This document shows positions 43,711 to 51,750 of a stretch of DNA of 64,000 bases, piece after piece. Origin of the DNA: Archangium violaceum (GTDB taxonomy: Bacteria > Myxococcota > Myxococcia > Myxococcales > Myxococcaceae); contig NZ_CP069396.1 in NCBI RefSeq assembly GCF_016887565.1, forward strand, positions 12,134,001 through 12,198,000, written 5' to 3'. The position numbers and the translations under genes are program-made. The notes under the pieces were generated by a model that ran no database searches, had not been told where the DNA came from, and saw only the letters and a list, made by a program, of their open reading frames with translations. Numbering within the stretch: position 1 is the first letter of the stretch; each line of letters begins with the position of its first letter.

Positions 43711-44682
43711 CTACGGACGGCCCGGCTCCGTCGGGTCCGCGGCGATGCTCGCGGCGTGCGCCGGCGTCGCCCGTCCCGCGTCGAACCCCTGGGGCAACGG
43801 CTCGCGCGTCCCCGCCTCGTTCTGGCTCCTCAGCTCCTTCATGAGGCGCTCGGCGCCCTCTCCACCCGAGCGCAGGGCCCTCAAGGCCTCGTCCAGCACC
43901 CGGCCCCGCTTCGCGCTGGCCCCGAAGAGCCGCTCGTTGCAGGAGGCCACCAGCGCCTCGCGCGCGAGCTCGAAGCGCCCCGCGTCCGCCTCGCTCCGGA
44001 CGCCTCCGTTGCGGTCCAGGCCAGGGCTCGCCCACAACAGGCCCAGCGCCTGCTCCAGCGACTCCACCCGCGCCACGCCCAGCTCGAGGTACCCAAACCC
44101 GAGGCACTGCTGGAGCGCCTGCTCGTGCACCTTGAAGAAGCCCGCGTTGCGCGAGGTACTCCGAGCCCCGGACGCCGACTCCGTGCAGTACGGGTCCTCC
44201 GGCGGGCACGCCATCTCGCAGTCCACGAAGGGCTCGCAGCAGGTGACGCGCGCGGCGCACTGCGTCTCTCCCAGCGCCCACTTCACCCGAAGCGCGCTGT
44301 CGAAGTTCCCATCCGCCCTGCCATCGCTGGCCGCCAGCGCCTGACACGCCTCGGGCGAGGCCAGCTTCAGCTCGAAGGTGGCCTCTCCCGACCTGCCCAC
44401 CCCGAGCGCCAGCGGCGTGGCGAACGGCGCTCCGAAGCCGTACGGCGCCAGCAGCGGATCCTCCACCAGGTCCGCCACCGACTCCGCCTTGGGGTGGACA
44501 TTCCTCAGCGTGTAATGGAAGCGCAGCGTGGCCGGAAACTTCGTCACCCGCGGCGCCTCGTCCTTCGGCCCACCCTCGCCCTGGACCTGGACGCGCTTTT
44601 CACAGGTGAACTCGTGGGCACTCGCCGCGCCCGCCGCCCCCAGCACCGTGGCCATGGCCGCCGCCTTCCATCCCCTCAGCAT
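43711..44682 (-). CDS. Exported Cys-containing protein, unknown function
   Basis: A 323-residue secreted protein; ATG at 44682 has GGGAGGAG upstream and begins a signal peptide (cleavage near ASA-HE, about residue 22). The frame remains open far upstream, but this start is the only one with both signals. Residues about 25-160 are beta-rich with paired cysteines (CEKR, TCCEPFVDCEMACPP), and the C-terminal part is helical. No family recognised. It shares a transcript with the downstream lipoprotein gene and reads divergently from the SUFU gene. Confidence 0.75.
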   Translation of the reverse strand: MLRGWKAAAMATVLGAAGAASAHEFTCEKRVQVQGEGGPKDEAPRVTKFPATLRFHYTLRNVHPKAESVADLVEDPLLAPYGFGAPFATPLALGVGRSGEATFELKLASPEACQALAASDGRADGNFDSALRVKWALGETQCAARVTCCEPFVDCEMACPPEDPYCTESASGARSTSRNAGFFKVHEQALQQCLGFGYLELGVARVESLEQALGLLWASPGLDRNGGVRSEADAGRFELAREALVASCNERLFGASAKRGRVLDEALRALRSGGEGAERLMKELRSQNEAGTREPLPQGFDAGRATPAHAASIAADPTEPGRP

Positions 44683-44753
44683 GTCGCTCCTCCCTGTGTG
44701 GACCCGAGCGCCCTGACTGCTCGCGCCGCCGTGCCCCTTCACGACCCATACCG

Positions 44754-44763
44754 GGCGAGAAAC
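44754..44763. promoter_or_regulatory. GGCGAGAAAC motif
   Basis: The same 10-mer occurs at 36655-36664, and both are followed by CCCACT after a 2- or 4-base gap. Both lie in intergenic regions. Confidence 0.3.
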
Positions 44764-44837
44764 CACCCACTTCGTCCACCGGCGGTCGCTTCGTGGGTAC
44801 ACCGAGCAACAGGGATGCTTGCCTGCCTGCCCTGGGC

Positions 44838-44865
44838 TGGGAAACGGCGTACCCCTCGGTGGGAA
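44838..44865 (+). promoter_or_regulatory. Spaced motif TGGGAAA-N5-TACCC-N5-TGGGAA, copy B
   Basis: Same three blocks and identical spacing as copy A at 9840, here 85-112 bases upstream of the SUFU start and in the middle of the 267-base divergent region. Confidence 0.45.
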
Positions 44866-44899
44866 GGAGGTTGCCCACCATGGGACCTGACACAACCCG

Positions 44900-44926
44900 G
44901 TGAATGGAAAGTGAATCGCGGTGAAA
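44900..44926 (+). promoter_or_regulatory. Three GTGAA direct repeats
   Basis: GTGAAT (44900), GTGAAT (44911) and GTGAAA (44921) are spaced 11 and 10 bases, about one helical turn, 24-50 bases upstream of the SUFU ATG. They may bind a cooperative activator or repressor. Confidence 0.4.
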
Positions 44927-44949
44927 CAACTCGTAGAGTCCCCCCCGCT

Positions 44950-45636
44950 ATGAAAGCGCCTGAGACGGAAGCGGACTTTCTGCAGTGGTACGAGGACTGT
45001 TGGGCGGATCGGGACGAGGTGGAGTACCCCAAGCTCTTCGGGGCGATCAGCGAGGAGGTCTACACGCTGGAACAGAGCGGGGCCCTGGAGGCATGGCTGG
45101 AGAGTGACCTGGCCGAGGTCAAGGAGCTGGATCCGAACTGGGGCGGCATGGGCGTGCGCGTGGCGCCGCCGAGCCCCGAGTACCCCTACTGGACGTACGT
45201 AACGAGCGGTCTGTCCAACCCCTTCACGGTGGTCCCCGGCCAGGAGATCGAACCCGGCACGCCAAGCGGCATCGGCTACGAGATGGTCATCCACACGTCC
45301 GAGGAGGCGCAGTGGCCGGTGCTCCGGCTGCTGGACATGATGGCCTACAACCTGGTGTGCATGCGGGCCTTCGCGATGGGGCACCGCTATCCCGTGGAGG
45401 GCACGCTGACGGGCGGTGAGACGAAGCTCAACGGCTTCGTCTTCGTGATGGACCCGTCGCGCCCCTCGCACTTCCAGCTCGAGTCGGGGCAGGTGCAGTT
45501 GCTCACGCTCGTGGGCGTGACGAAGAACGAGATGGCCTTCTCTCGCTCCAACGGCATGGACCGGCTGATGGCGAAGCTGGTGGCCGCGGGCTCCGGCTAC
45601 ATCACCTACCCGGACCGCGAGCAGGTGCAGCTGTAG
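44950..45636 (+). CDS. Suppressor-of-fused (SUFU) domain protein
   Basis: A 228-residue cytoplasmic protein. The SUFU domain covers about 60-215, with the conserved WTYVTSGLSNPF, GIGYEMVIHT, LLDMMAYNLV and LLTLVGVTKNEMAF segments. Bacterial SUFU proteins are frequent immunity proteins in polymorphic-toxin and nucleic-acid-degrading toxin systems, and some act in unknown regulatory roles. No toxin gene is adjacent, so it may be an orphan immunity gene. Three GTGAA direct repeats stand in its promoter region. Confidence 0.88.
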   Translation: MKAPETEADFLQWYEDCWADRDEVEYPKLFGAISEEVYTLEQSGALEAWLESDLAEVKELDPNWGGMGVRVAPPSPEYPYWTYVTSGLSNPFTVVPGQEIEPGTPSGIGYEMVIHTSEEAQWPVLRLLDMMAYNLVCMRAFAMGHRYPVEGTLTGGETKLNGFVFVMDPSRPSHFQLESGQVQLLTLVGVTKNEMAFSRSNGMDRLMAKLVAAGSGYITYPDREQVQL

Positions 45637-45672
45637 TCCGCAACCTCCTTCCCCTCCTATTGGGAGGGCCCA

Positions 45673-45698
45673 CCCCTCTCCCGCTCTGGGAGAGGGGT
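45673..45698 (+). repeat. Dispersed palindromic repeat, partial copy 8
   Basis: CCCCTCTCCCGCTCTGGGAG then AGGGG; core palindrome only, with the 3' box lost. Between two convergent genes. Confidence 0.65.
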
Positions 45699-45702
45699 CG
45701 CT

Positions 45703-46626
45703 TCACCCCAGGCGGCCGTAGACGGCGCCGCGGACATCCACGCCCAGGCCCCACTCGCGGCCGGCGATGTCCACCTGAGGCCCGATGGGCAGCGAGTGGT
45801 TCGACCACGTCCGCCCCCCGTCCTCGCTCTGGTGCAGGGCCAGGTCGGTGCCCTTGGACGGGTCCGCGCCCCGGGTGAGCAGGCGCAGCACGCCATCCGT
45901 GGCCACGAGGCGCAGCGGCTCACGGCCCTTCGGCAGCGGCTCCAGCCAGTGCACCTCCGAGCCCTGACGCTCGCCCACCCGGGCCTGCCCGTCCACCACC
46001 GCGGCCACGAAGGCCCCAGCCACGTCCACCACGCGCGCCGCGCCCACGTCCACCTGGCTCCAGGTGGCGCCACCATCCGTCGTGACAGAGAGACCGCGAC
46101 CCAGCAGGGCCACCCCGCCCTCCACCCGCCGCAGCCGCTCGGTGTGCGGGTTGCGCTCGCCCTCGAGCTCCAGCTCCGTCCACGTGGCACCACCGTCCGC
46201 CGTGCGCCCGAGGAACCAGGCGCCCAGCACCCAGACCTCCTGCGCGCTGACGGCCAGCACCTGACCGAGGCTCGGCGCCCCCACGGGCCCGCGCGTCTGC
46301 CACTCGCGGCCACCGTCCGTGGACACCAGCAGGTGGTAGTCCGACCCCGAGCCCGAGGGCTTCAGCGTCGAGCCGATGGCCACGGCCAGCGCCCCGTCGC
46401 AGTCCAGGGCCTGCACCCAACCCGGACCCTCCCAGGTCCTCGACACGGACCCGGCGGCGACGCGATGGATTTGAGCGCGGCGGCCCCTCATCCGCTCCAG
46501 GAGGCTGCCTCCGGACGGCTCCACCACCGCGCCGATGAGCCCGAAGCCCTCATGGCTCGCCGCCACCGCTCCGATCTTCAAACCCTCGGACAGCTCTCCC
46601 AGCCTCTCCCAGTCTTTCTCCGGCAC
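45703..46626 (-). CDS. BNR/sialidase-type propeller protein
   Basis: A 307-residue protein with a GTG start at 46626 (GAGG 11 bases upstream). Four or five BNR/Asp-box repeats are visible: STDGGREW, TADGGATW, TTDGGATW and SEDGGRTW. No signal peptide, so it is probably cytoplasmic and unlike the exported YCF48-type proteins. The Asp boxes mark the turns of a beta-propeller rather than a catalytic site; no sialidase RIP motif or catalytic acids are evident. Role unknown, possibly protein binding. Confidence 0.8.
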   Translation of the reverse strand: MPEKDWERLGELSEGLKIGAVAASHEGFGLIGAVVEPSGGSLLERMRGRRAQIHRVAAGSVSRTWEGPGWVQALDCDGALAVAIGSTLKPSGSGSDYHLLVSTDGGREWQTRGPVGAPSLGQVLAVSAQEVWVLGAWFLGRTADGGATWTELELEGERNPHTERLRRVEGGVALLGRGLSVTTDGGATWSQVDVGAARVVDVAGAFVAAVVDGQARVGERQGSEVHWLEPLPKGREPLRLVATDGVLRLLTRGADPSKGTDLALHQSEDGGRTWSNHSLPIGPQVDIAGREWGLGVDVRGAVYGRLG

Positions 46627-46675
46627 GCGTCAACCTCGGATGTCGAATGCGGGGGCGAAGATGCCAGCCCGCCCG

Positions 46676-47437
46676 CTACCAGGGAAGTGAGAGGTGGGGC
46701 AGCTTGATGATCGGCGGCCACGACGGCTTGATGTCCTTCCACAGCTCCTTGAGCGACTCCTTGGCCACGCTCCCCAGGTCCTCGGGCTTCATCTTGCCGA
46801 GCGCCACGGCCACCTGACGCAGCCCATCCTTGGTGAACAGGTCCTTGAGGTCCGGCGTGGTGCCAATCTTCAACAGGTCCTGCGCCGGCAGCTTGTAGAG
46901 GCCCGACTGCACGTAGGCGTCCGGGTGCGAGTCGTAGGCGAACTTCTTGAAGGCCTCGGGGTCGCGCTCGAGCTGGGCGAAGCCCACCGGGTCCTCCATC
47001 CGCTTGGTCTCGATGGACTCCTGCAGGGCCTTGAGCGTCCGGTCGCGCCACGCGAGGCCCTCGGGGGTCAGGTCCTTGGACCCGAGGCTGCCGAAGCGGT
47101 CGCAGTACTTCTGCCCGTACTCCAGGTAGTACGCGGGCGGCGTCATCCCCGGGTTGCGGCGCACGAAGTCGTCGTAGCGCTGGCGGTAGTAGTCCTTGGT
47201 GCCGGTGGGAATCTCCGCCGGGAGGTTCCGGGCGGCGTTGCTCCGGGCCGTGCCCCCAGCGGCGGCCGTCTGGGCCGCGCGGGGCGTCTCGAAGGTATCG
47301 GCGGAACGGGCGGCCGGGGCCGTCGGAGAGGGGGTGGCCGGCGTGCGGACCGCGTTCTTCTGCGCGGCGGCGGGCTTGGACTCCGTCTGCGGCGCCTGGG
47401 TCCGGGTGGGGGGAGTGCCGGGGCGGCTGATCCTCAT
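46676..47437 (-). CDS. Unrecognised protein with a disordered Pro/Ala/Thr N-terminus
   Basis: A 253-residue protein without a signal peptide. Residues 1-75 are Pro, Ala, Thr and Gln-rich and include DTFETPR (about 47-53), a DxFE-type element that I recall at the N-termini of several myxobacterial proteins of unknown export route. Residues about 80-253 are helical, with a WxDRTLKAL and a DPEAFKKFAYDSHPDAYVQ segment. No family recognised. It follows the BNR gene in the reverse orientation order (46676 lies 50 bases beyond its start). A 13-base palindrome lies in its upstream region. Confidence 0.6.
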   Translation of the reverse strand: MRISRPGTPPTRTQAPQTESKPAAAQKNAVRTPATPSPTAPAARSADTFETPRAAQTAAAGGTARSNAARNLPAEIPTGTKDYYRQRYDDFVRRNPGMTPPAYYLEYGQKYCDRFGSLGSKDLTPEGLAWRDRTLKALQESIETKRMEDPVGFAQLERDPEAFKKFAYDSHPDAYVQSGLYKLPAQDLLKIGTTPDLKDLFTKDGLRQVAVALGKMKPEDLGSVAKESLKELWKDIKPSWPPIIKLPHLSLPW

Positions 47438-47498
47438 GATGGCGTTCCTCGGGATGCGCCCGGCGCTGGGAACTTCGGGTCAGGCCAGGGGGGACAAA

Positions 47499-47511
47499 CG
47501 CGATTATCGCG
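47499..47511. promoter_or_regulatory. Palindrome CGCGAT-T-ATCGCG
   Basis: A perfect 13-base inverted repeat 62-74 bases upstream of the gene starting at 47437, the position of a typical operator. An AT-poor genome makes it notable. Confidence 0.45.
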
Positions 47512-47589
47512 AGGACCCGCCGGAAGTTTCCACCCGAGCGCGGAAAATACCATGGGTGCGCTCCGTGGAGACTGGGGGTATGGGAGCGC

Positions 47590-48531
47590 TCACGGCCCGC
47601 CCGTGCCCACCAGGTCGATGACGGCGATCTCCGGCCGGCACAGGAAGCGGATGCGGGGGGCATGGGGCTCGACCCCGACGCCCCGGCTGACGAAGAGGGT
47701 CGTCTGGCCCACCTCATAACGGCCCATCTCGTACTTCTTGTCGAAGCGGGACATGGTGAGGACCGCACCATAGAAGGGCAGGCGCACCTGGCCACCGTGC
47801 GTGTGGCCCGCGAGGTAGAGGTCCGGCCCGAGCGGGGCCAGGTCCTCCACGAGGTCCGGCGTGTGATAGGCCACGAGCCGGAAGCCCTCGGTGTTGTCCC
47901 GCAGACACGAGGCGACGGCTCCGGGTGCCCCGTAGGGAGCGCCACAGAGCACCAGCCGCCCCTCGGCGGTCCGGAGGGCCTCGCTTCGCAGTTCCTCCGC
48001 GACTCCACCACCGAAGAGGTCCAGCCCGCGCCACAGCGAGACGTCGTGGTTGCCCTGGACGGCGAAGCGGCCGTAGCGCGTCTGGATGCGCGAGAGCACC
48101 TCGCGCAGGACGGGAAGCCCGGCCTCCGAGTTGAGGGAGTCCCCGGTGAAGACGAGCAGGTCCGGCTGAAGCGCGTTGACCTCGTCCGGAAGACGCGAGA
48201 GCGCCCTCGTCCATCCGTCGACGTGGAGATCCGAGAGATGGACGATGCGCAGCGTGTTCCCCGCGGGCAGCCTGGGTGTCCTCACCTCCACGCGGGTGAC
48301 CTGGAGCCAGTCGGCCTCGATGGTGAGCGCGTACACGAAGCAACCCACGCCAATGAGCAGGAGGCCGATGAAGAGGACAGCGGCCCTGCGAGTTCCTCGC
48401 GAGACGGGCCGCTTGCGCAGCTTCGCCAGGAGGAGCTTCACCCCCAGGAAGAGCCCTCCGCTGCACACGATGGCGATGAGAAACGCTAGGAGCACGAACC
48501 GCTGCTCCTGCGCCTTGAAGGCCTCATTCAT
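47590..48531 (-). CDS. Membrane-anchored metallophosphoesterase
   Basis: A 313-residue protein; ATG at 48531. Two N-terminal membrane helices (about 13-35 and 50-70) precede a calcineurin-type phosphoesterase domain with HLSDLHVDG, FTGDSLN, GNHDVSLW, YHTPD and GHTHGGQV. This is the layout of YkuE/LpxG-type enzymes that act on lipid or nucleotide phosphates at the membrane. Its ATG overlaps the upstream DUF3995 stop by 4 bases, so the two are coupled. Confidence 0.9.
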   Translation of the reverse strand: MNEAFKAQEQRFVLLAFLIAIVCSGGLFLGVKLLLAKLRKRPVSRGTRRAAVLFIGLLLIGVGCFVYALTIEADWLQVTRVEVRTPRLPAGNTLRIVHLSDLHVDGWTRALSRLPDEVNALQPDLLVFTGDSLNSEAGLPVLREVLSRIQTRYGRFAVQGNHDVSLWRGLDLFGGGVAEELRSEALRTAEGRLVLCGAPYGAPGAVASCLRDNTEGFRLVAYHTPDLVEDLAPLGPDLYLAGHTHGGQVRLPFYGAVLTMSRFDKKYEMGRYEVGQTTLFVSRGVGVEPHAPRIRFLCRPEIAVIDLVGTGGP

Positions 48532-48959
48532 GCAGAGCCCTTCGCGATGAAGGCGCACGCCGTGGACAGCGCGGCGCACAGTGGCGAGTAGAGCCACGTG
48601 TCCCAGGTCGCGAAGCGGGTGCCCCGGACGCGCTTGAAGAATCCCACCCGCCGGAACTCGCCCACGGCTCGCATTCCGAACACTCCCGCGAGCACCCAGG
48701 TCCCCAGCGTCACCACGCCCCAGAGCATCGTGTCCCGGACATGGTCGGCCAGCGCCCCGCGCAGCAGCACCACGACCGCCGCGGCCAGCAGCAGCCCCGC
48801 GACTCCCAGGGTCATCGCCGGCGAGGGCGTGAAGGCCCGTGCTCCCCCCTCCTCCGGCAGCACGGCCGACATCGCCCAACGCCCCCCGAGCGCCCAGTAG
48901 ATATGGAGCAGGGACAGCAGGAGCAGCACCGCGCAGACGAGCAGGGTCACCAGGAGCAT
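48528..48959 (-). CDS. DUF3995 membrane protein
   Basis: A 143-residue four-helix membrane protein (about 4-24, 48-68, 82-102, 120-138). The N-terminus LLLLSLLHIYWALGGRWAMSAVLP is a DUF3995 hallmark. The family is of unknown function. Translationally coupled to the membrane metallophosphoesterase, which suggests a joint role in lipid or envelope metabolism. Confidence 0.85.
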   Translation of the reverse strand: MLLVTLLVCAVLLLLSLLHIYWALGGRWAMSAVLPEEGGARAFTPSPAMTLGVAGLLLAAAVVVLLRGALADHVRDTMLWGVVTLGTWVLAGVFGMRAVGEFRRVGFFKRVRGTRFATWDTWLYSPLCAALSTACAFIAKGSA

Positions 48960-49108
48960 GGCAGTGAGGCCCAGCCTACCCGCTCGCCGGGCGGGCGACC
49001 TGCCAGAACGTAGGGAAGTGTCCGCCCGGGCAGCTTGAGCCCCCTTCCCTCCCTCCCCAGCTTTCGGCGGCGCGGAATCCTCCGCGCGGCTTCAGGAGGA
49101 GGGCAGGC

Positions 49109-49576
49109 ATGGCGGCGATGGACCTGAACAAGATGATCGATCGGCTCAATGAGCTCATCGCGCTCGACTTCGACGCGGTGGGTGCCTACGAAGCGGCCAT
49201 CAACCGCATCGACGTGGAGTCCCTGCGCATGAGCCTGCGCACGTTCCAGCAGGACCACGAGCGCCACATCCGCGACCTGTCCCGGGTCGTGCTGACGCTG
49301 GGCGGCACTCCCACGAAGAGGCCGGACCTCAAGGGCTTCATCCTCAAGGGCTTCACCGCCGTCACCTCCATGATGGGCAACGAGGCCGCGCTCCAGGCCA
49401 TGCGCGGCAACGAGGAGCTCACCAACCGCACCTACCGCGCCGCCCTCGAGGTGGAGTGGGGCGACGAGGCCCGCGCCATCATCGAGCGCAACTACTCGGA
49501 CGAGCAGCGCCACCTGGCCTTCATCGAGGCCGCCCTGCGCAACCGCATCTGGGAGCAGAGCACGGTTCAGCCGTAG
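49109..49576 (+). CDS. Ferritin-like DUF2383 protein
   Basis: A 155-residue four-helix bundle. An AGGAGGAGGG ribosome site precedes the ATG. The helix pattern carries iron-ligand candidates: DAVGAYEAAI, QQDHERHIRDL, NEELTNRTY and YSDEQRHLAFIE, with two ExxH-type pairs as in ferritin-like carriers. DUF2383 proteins are predicted to bind di-iron and are linked to stress or spore coats in other phyla. Divergent from the DUF3995 gene. Confidence 0.87.
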   Translation: MAAMDLNKMIDRLNELIALDFDAVGAYEAAINRIDVESLRMSLRTFQQDHERHIRDLSRVVLTLGGTPTKRPDLKGFILKGFTAVTSMMGNEAALQAMRGNEELTNRTYRAALEVEWGDEARAIIERNYSDEQRHLAFIEAALRNRIWEQSTVQP

Positions 49577-49724
49577 GCCACGCGAGGTGCCCGGCCAGGG
49601 TTCGCGGCCCGGCCGTCCGGCGACCCGGCACGGAGCGGGCGTCCTCGAGCGGGACGGCTGCCCGCTCCCCCGTGTGTTCCCTCTCCATCGGGTGCGGGAG
49701 ACACCCGCCCCAGGGGAGGGAGAC

Positions 49725-50798
49725 ATGCGAGAGAGCGAACACCCCGCGCGCTGGTGGCATGCGCTGGAGGATGGACGCATCCAGTGCGACCTGTGCCCTC
49801 GCGACTGCAAGCTGCACGAGGGCCAGCGGGGCATGTGCTTCGTGCGCCAGCGCACGGGCGACCAGATGGTGCTGACCACCCACGGGCGCTCGTCGGGGTT
49901 CTGCGTGGACCCCATCGAGAAGAAGCCCCTGGCGCATTTCCACCCGGGCAGCAGCGTGCTGTCCTTCGGAACGGCCGGGTGCAACCTGGCGTGCCGCTTC
50001 TGCCAGAACTGGGACATCTCCAAATCCCGTGAGATGGACCGGCTCACCGATGAAGCGAGCCCCGAGGCCATCGCCCGCGCCGCGGAGGCGTACGGCTGCC
50101 GCAGCGTGGCCTTCACGTACAACGACCCCGTCATCTTCGCCGAGTACGCCATGGACGTGGCGGACGCCTGCCATGCGCGCGGCATCCAGACCGTCGCGGT
50201 GACCGCCGGCTACATGCACGCCGAGCCGCGCCGCGAGCTCTACGCCAGGATGGACGCGGCGAACGTGGACCTGAAGGCCTTCACCGAGGACTTCTACTTC
50301 CAGCTCACCGCCGCGCACCTGAAGCCCGTGCTGGAGACGCTCGAGTACCTCCACCACGAGACGAACGTGTGGCTGGAGATAACGACGTTGCTGATTCCGG
50401 GGAAGAATGACTCGGACGCGGAGGTGCGCGCCATGAGCGAGTGGCTGATGCAACACCTCGGGCCGGACGTGCCGCTGCACTTCACCGCCTTCCATCCGGA
50501 CTACAAGCTGCGGGACATCCCGCCCACCCCGCCGGCCACGCTGCGCCGGGCGAGGGAGCTCGCTCGCGAGGCGGGGCTGCGGTACGTGTACACGGGCAAC
50601 GTGCACGACCCCTCGGGCGAGACGACGTCCTGCCCCGGCTGCGGCTCGGCGCTCATCGTGCGCGACTGGCACGAGCTGCTCACGTACAGGCTCACGGCGG
50701 ACGGCAAGTGCCCGGACTGCGGCGCGAAAATCCCCGGACACTTCGACGCGAAGCCCGGAGATTTCGGACGCCGCCGCGTTCCCGTGGCCGTGATGTGA
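49725..50798 (+). CDS. amrS: AmmeMemoRadiSam-system radical SAM enzyme
   Basis: A 357-residue radical SAM protein; ATG at 49725 has GGGGAGGG upstream. Its N-terminal CDLCPRDCKLHEGQRGMC is the first Cys set, and CNLACRFCQNWDIS holds the CxxxCxxC cluster that binds the 4Fe-4S and SAM. AFTYNDPVIFAEY, NVDLKAF and HFTAFHPDYKL follow, then a CPGCGSALI zinc-ribbon-like C-terminus. AmrS is the radical SAM member of a trio with AMMECR1 and MEMO1 homologues, and its substrate is unknown. The other two genes are not nearby. Confidence 0.92.
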   Translation: MRESEHPARWWHALEDGRIQCDLCPRDCKLHEGQRGMCFVRQRTGDQMVLTTHGRSSGFCVDPIEKKPLAHFHPGSSVLSFGTAGCNLACRFCQNWDISKSREMDRLTDEASPEAIARAAEAYGCRSVAFTYNDPVIFAEYAMDVADACHARGIQTVAVTAGYMHAEPRRELYARMDAANVDLKAFTEDFYFQLTAAHLKPVLETLEYLHHETNVWLEITTLLIPGKNDSDAEVRAMSEWLMQHLGPDVPLHFTAFHPDYKLRDIPPTPPATLRRARELAREAGLRYVYTGNVHDPSGETTSCPGCGSALIVRDWHELLTYRLTADGKCPDCGAKIPGHFDAKPGDFGRRRVPVAVM

Positions 50799-50806
50799 CC
50801 CGACTT

Positions 50807-50843
50807 CCCCTCTCCCTCCGGGAGAGGGACGGGGTGAGGGTAT
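50807..50843 (+). repeat. Dispersed palindromic repeat, copy 9
   Basis: CCCCTCTCCCTCC-GGGAGAGGG followed by ACGGGGTGAGGGTAT, 9 bases after the amrS stop, between two genes on the same strand. Confidence 0.85.
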
Positions 50844-50893
50844 CTCGAACCCCGGGTTGAACCCGTGGCGCCCCACCGTTACGCATTGACGCC

Positions 50894-51529
50894 GTGCTGG
50901 ACTCCGACGCCACTCCCATCCGTGTCGTCCTGATCGCCGAGGACCCTCTCGCCCGAGGTGCGCTCTCCCGGGCCCTCGTCGAGCAGGGCGGCGACATCGT
51001 CGTGCTCCTGTCTGGCACACTGGCCGAGGTGGAGTCCTCGCGCCAGGACTCCCCTCCCGATGTCGTCCTGTGGGACGTGGGCCTCCACCCGGCTGACGGT
51101 GGACGGCTCGATGCCCCCGAGCTCGGTGCTCCCGTGCTCGCGCTCGTCCCCGATGAGCCCTCCGGAGAGGGCGCGCTCTCCGCGGGTGCTCGGGGCCTGC
51201 TGTTCCGCGACGTGGCCCCCGCTCCGCTGCTCGCCGCGCTCCGGGCCGTGGCCCGAGGGCTCTCCGTGTTCGACCCCGCTCTCTCCTCCGTGCGCACGGC
51301 CCCACGGGCATCGAATCCTTCCTCGGGGCAGGAAACGCTGACACCTCGTGAACGCGAGGTGCTCGCCCTGCTCGCCGAAGGCCTGTCCAACAAGGCCATC
51401 GCGGACAGGCTCGCCATCAGCGAGCACACCGCCAAGTTCCATGTGAATGCCGTCCTCGCCAAGCTCGGTGTTCAGCGGCGCACCGAGGCCGTCGTGCGGG
51501 CCGCTCGCATGGGACTCGTGACCCTCTGA
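50894..51529 (+). CDS. NarL/LuxR-type response regulator
   Basis: A 211-residue regulator with a GTG start. The receiver domain (about 10-125) has the phospho-acceptor in VVLWDVGLHPADGG, but the conserved Lys near position 105 is not obvious (LLFRDVAPAP), so activation could be altered. The C-terminal LuxR HTH (about 148-205) is standard: LTPREREVLALLAEGLSNKAIA, EHTAKFHVNAVLAKLG and RTEAVVRAARMGLV. It binds DNA as a dimer. No kinase is adjacent on the same strand. The start was set on GTG since no ATG precedes the receiver strand. Confidence 0.9.
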   Translation: MLDSDATPIRVVLIAEDPLARGALSRALVEQGGDIVVLLSGTLAEVESSRQDSPPDVVLWDVGLHPADGGRLDAPELGAPVLALVPDEPSGEGALSAGARGLLFRDVAPAPLLAALRAVARGLSVFDPALSSVRTAPRASNPSSGQETLTPREREVLALLAEGLSNKAIADRLAISEHTAKFHVNAVLAKLGVQRRTEAVVRAARMGLVTL

Positions 51530-51556
51530 TGACGGAGGGGAACCTGGGGGACTCGA

Positions 51557-51592
51557 TACCCTCACCCCGTCCCTCTCCCAGAGGGAGAGGGG
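51557..51592 (-). repeat. Dispersed palindromic repeat, copy 10
   Basis: TACCCTCACCCCGT then CCCTCTCCC-AGA-GGGAGAGGGG. It is followed 31 bases later by a second copy in the same orientation, forming a tandem pair. Confidence 0.85.
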
Positions 51593-51622
51593 AGAGTGTG
51601 GGCCCTGTTCTTCCTGGGGATG

Positions 51623-51657
51623 ACCCTCACCCCGACCCTCTCCCAAAGGGAGAGGGA
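51623..51657 (-). repeat. Dispersed palindromic repeat, copy 11
   Basis: ACCCTCACCCCGA then CCCTCTCCC-AAA-GGGAGAGGGA. Second of the tandem pair upstream of the HtrA-like genes. Confidence 0.85.
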
Positions 51658-51750
51658 GCCTGTCCATTCGGGTAGGTCGGGTACCATCCGTCTCGCCGAT
51701 GTGCGGCCTGGGCGCTCCTCTTAGCTTTTACAGCGAAAGGAACGCCTCAA

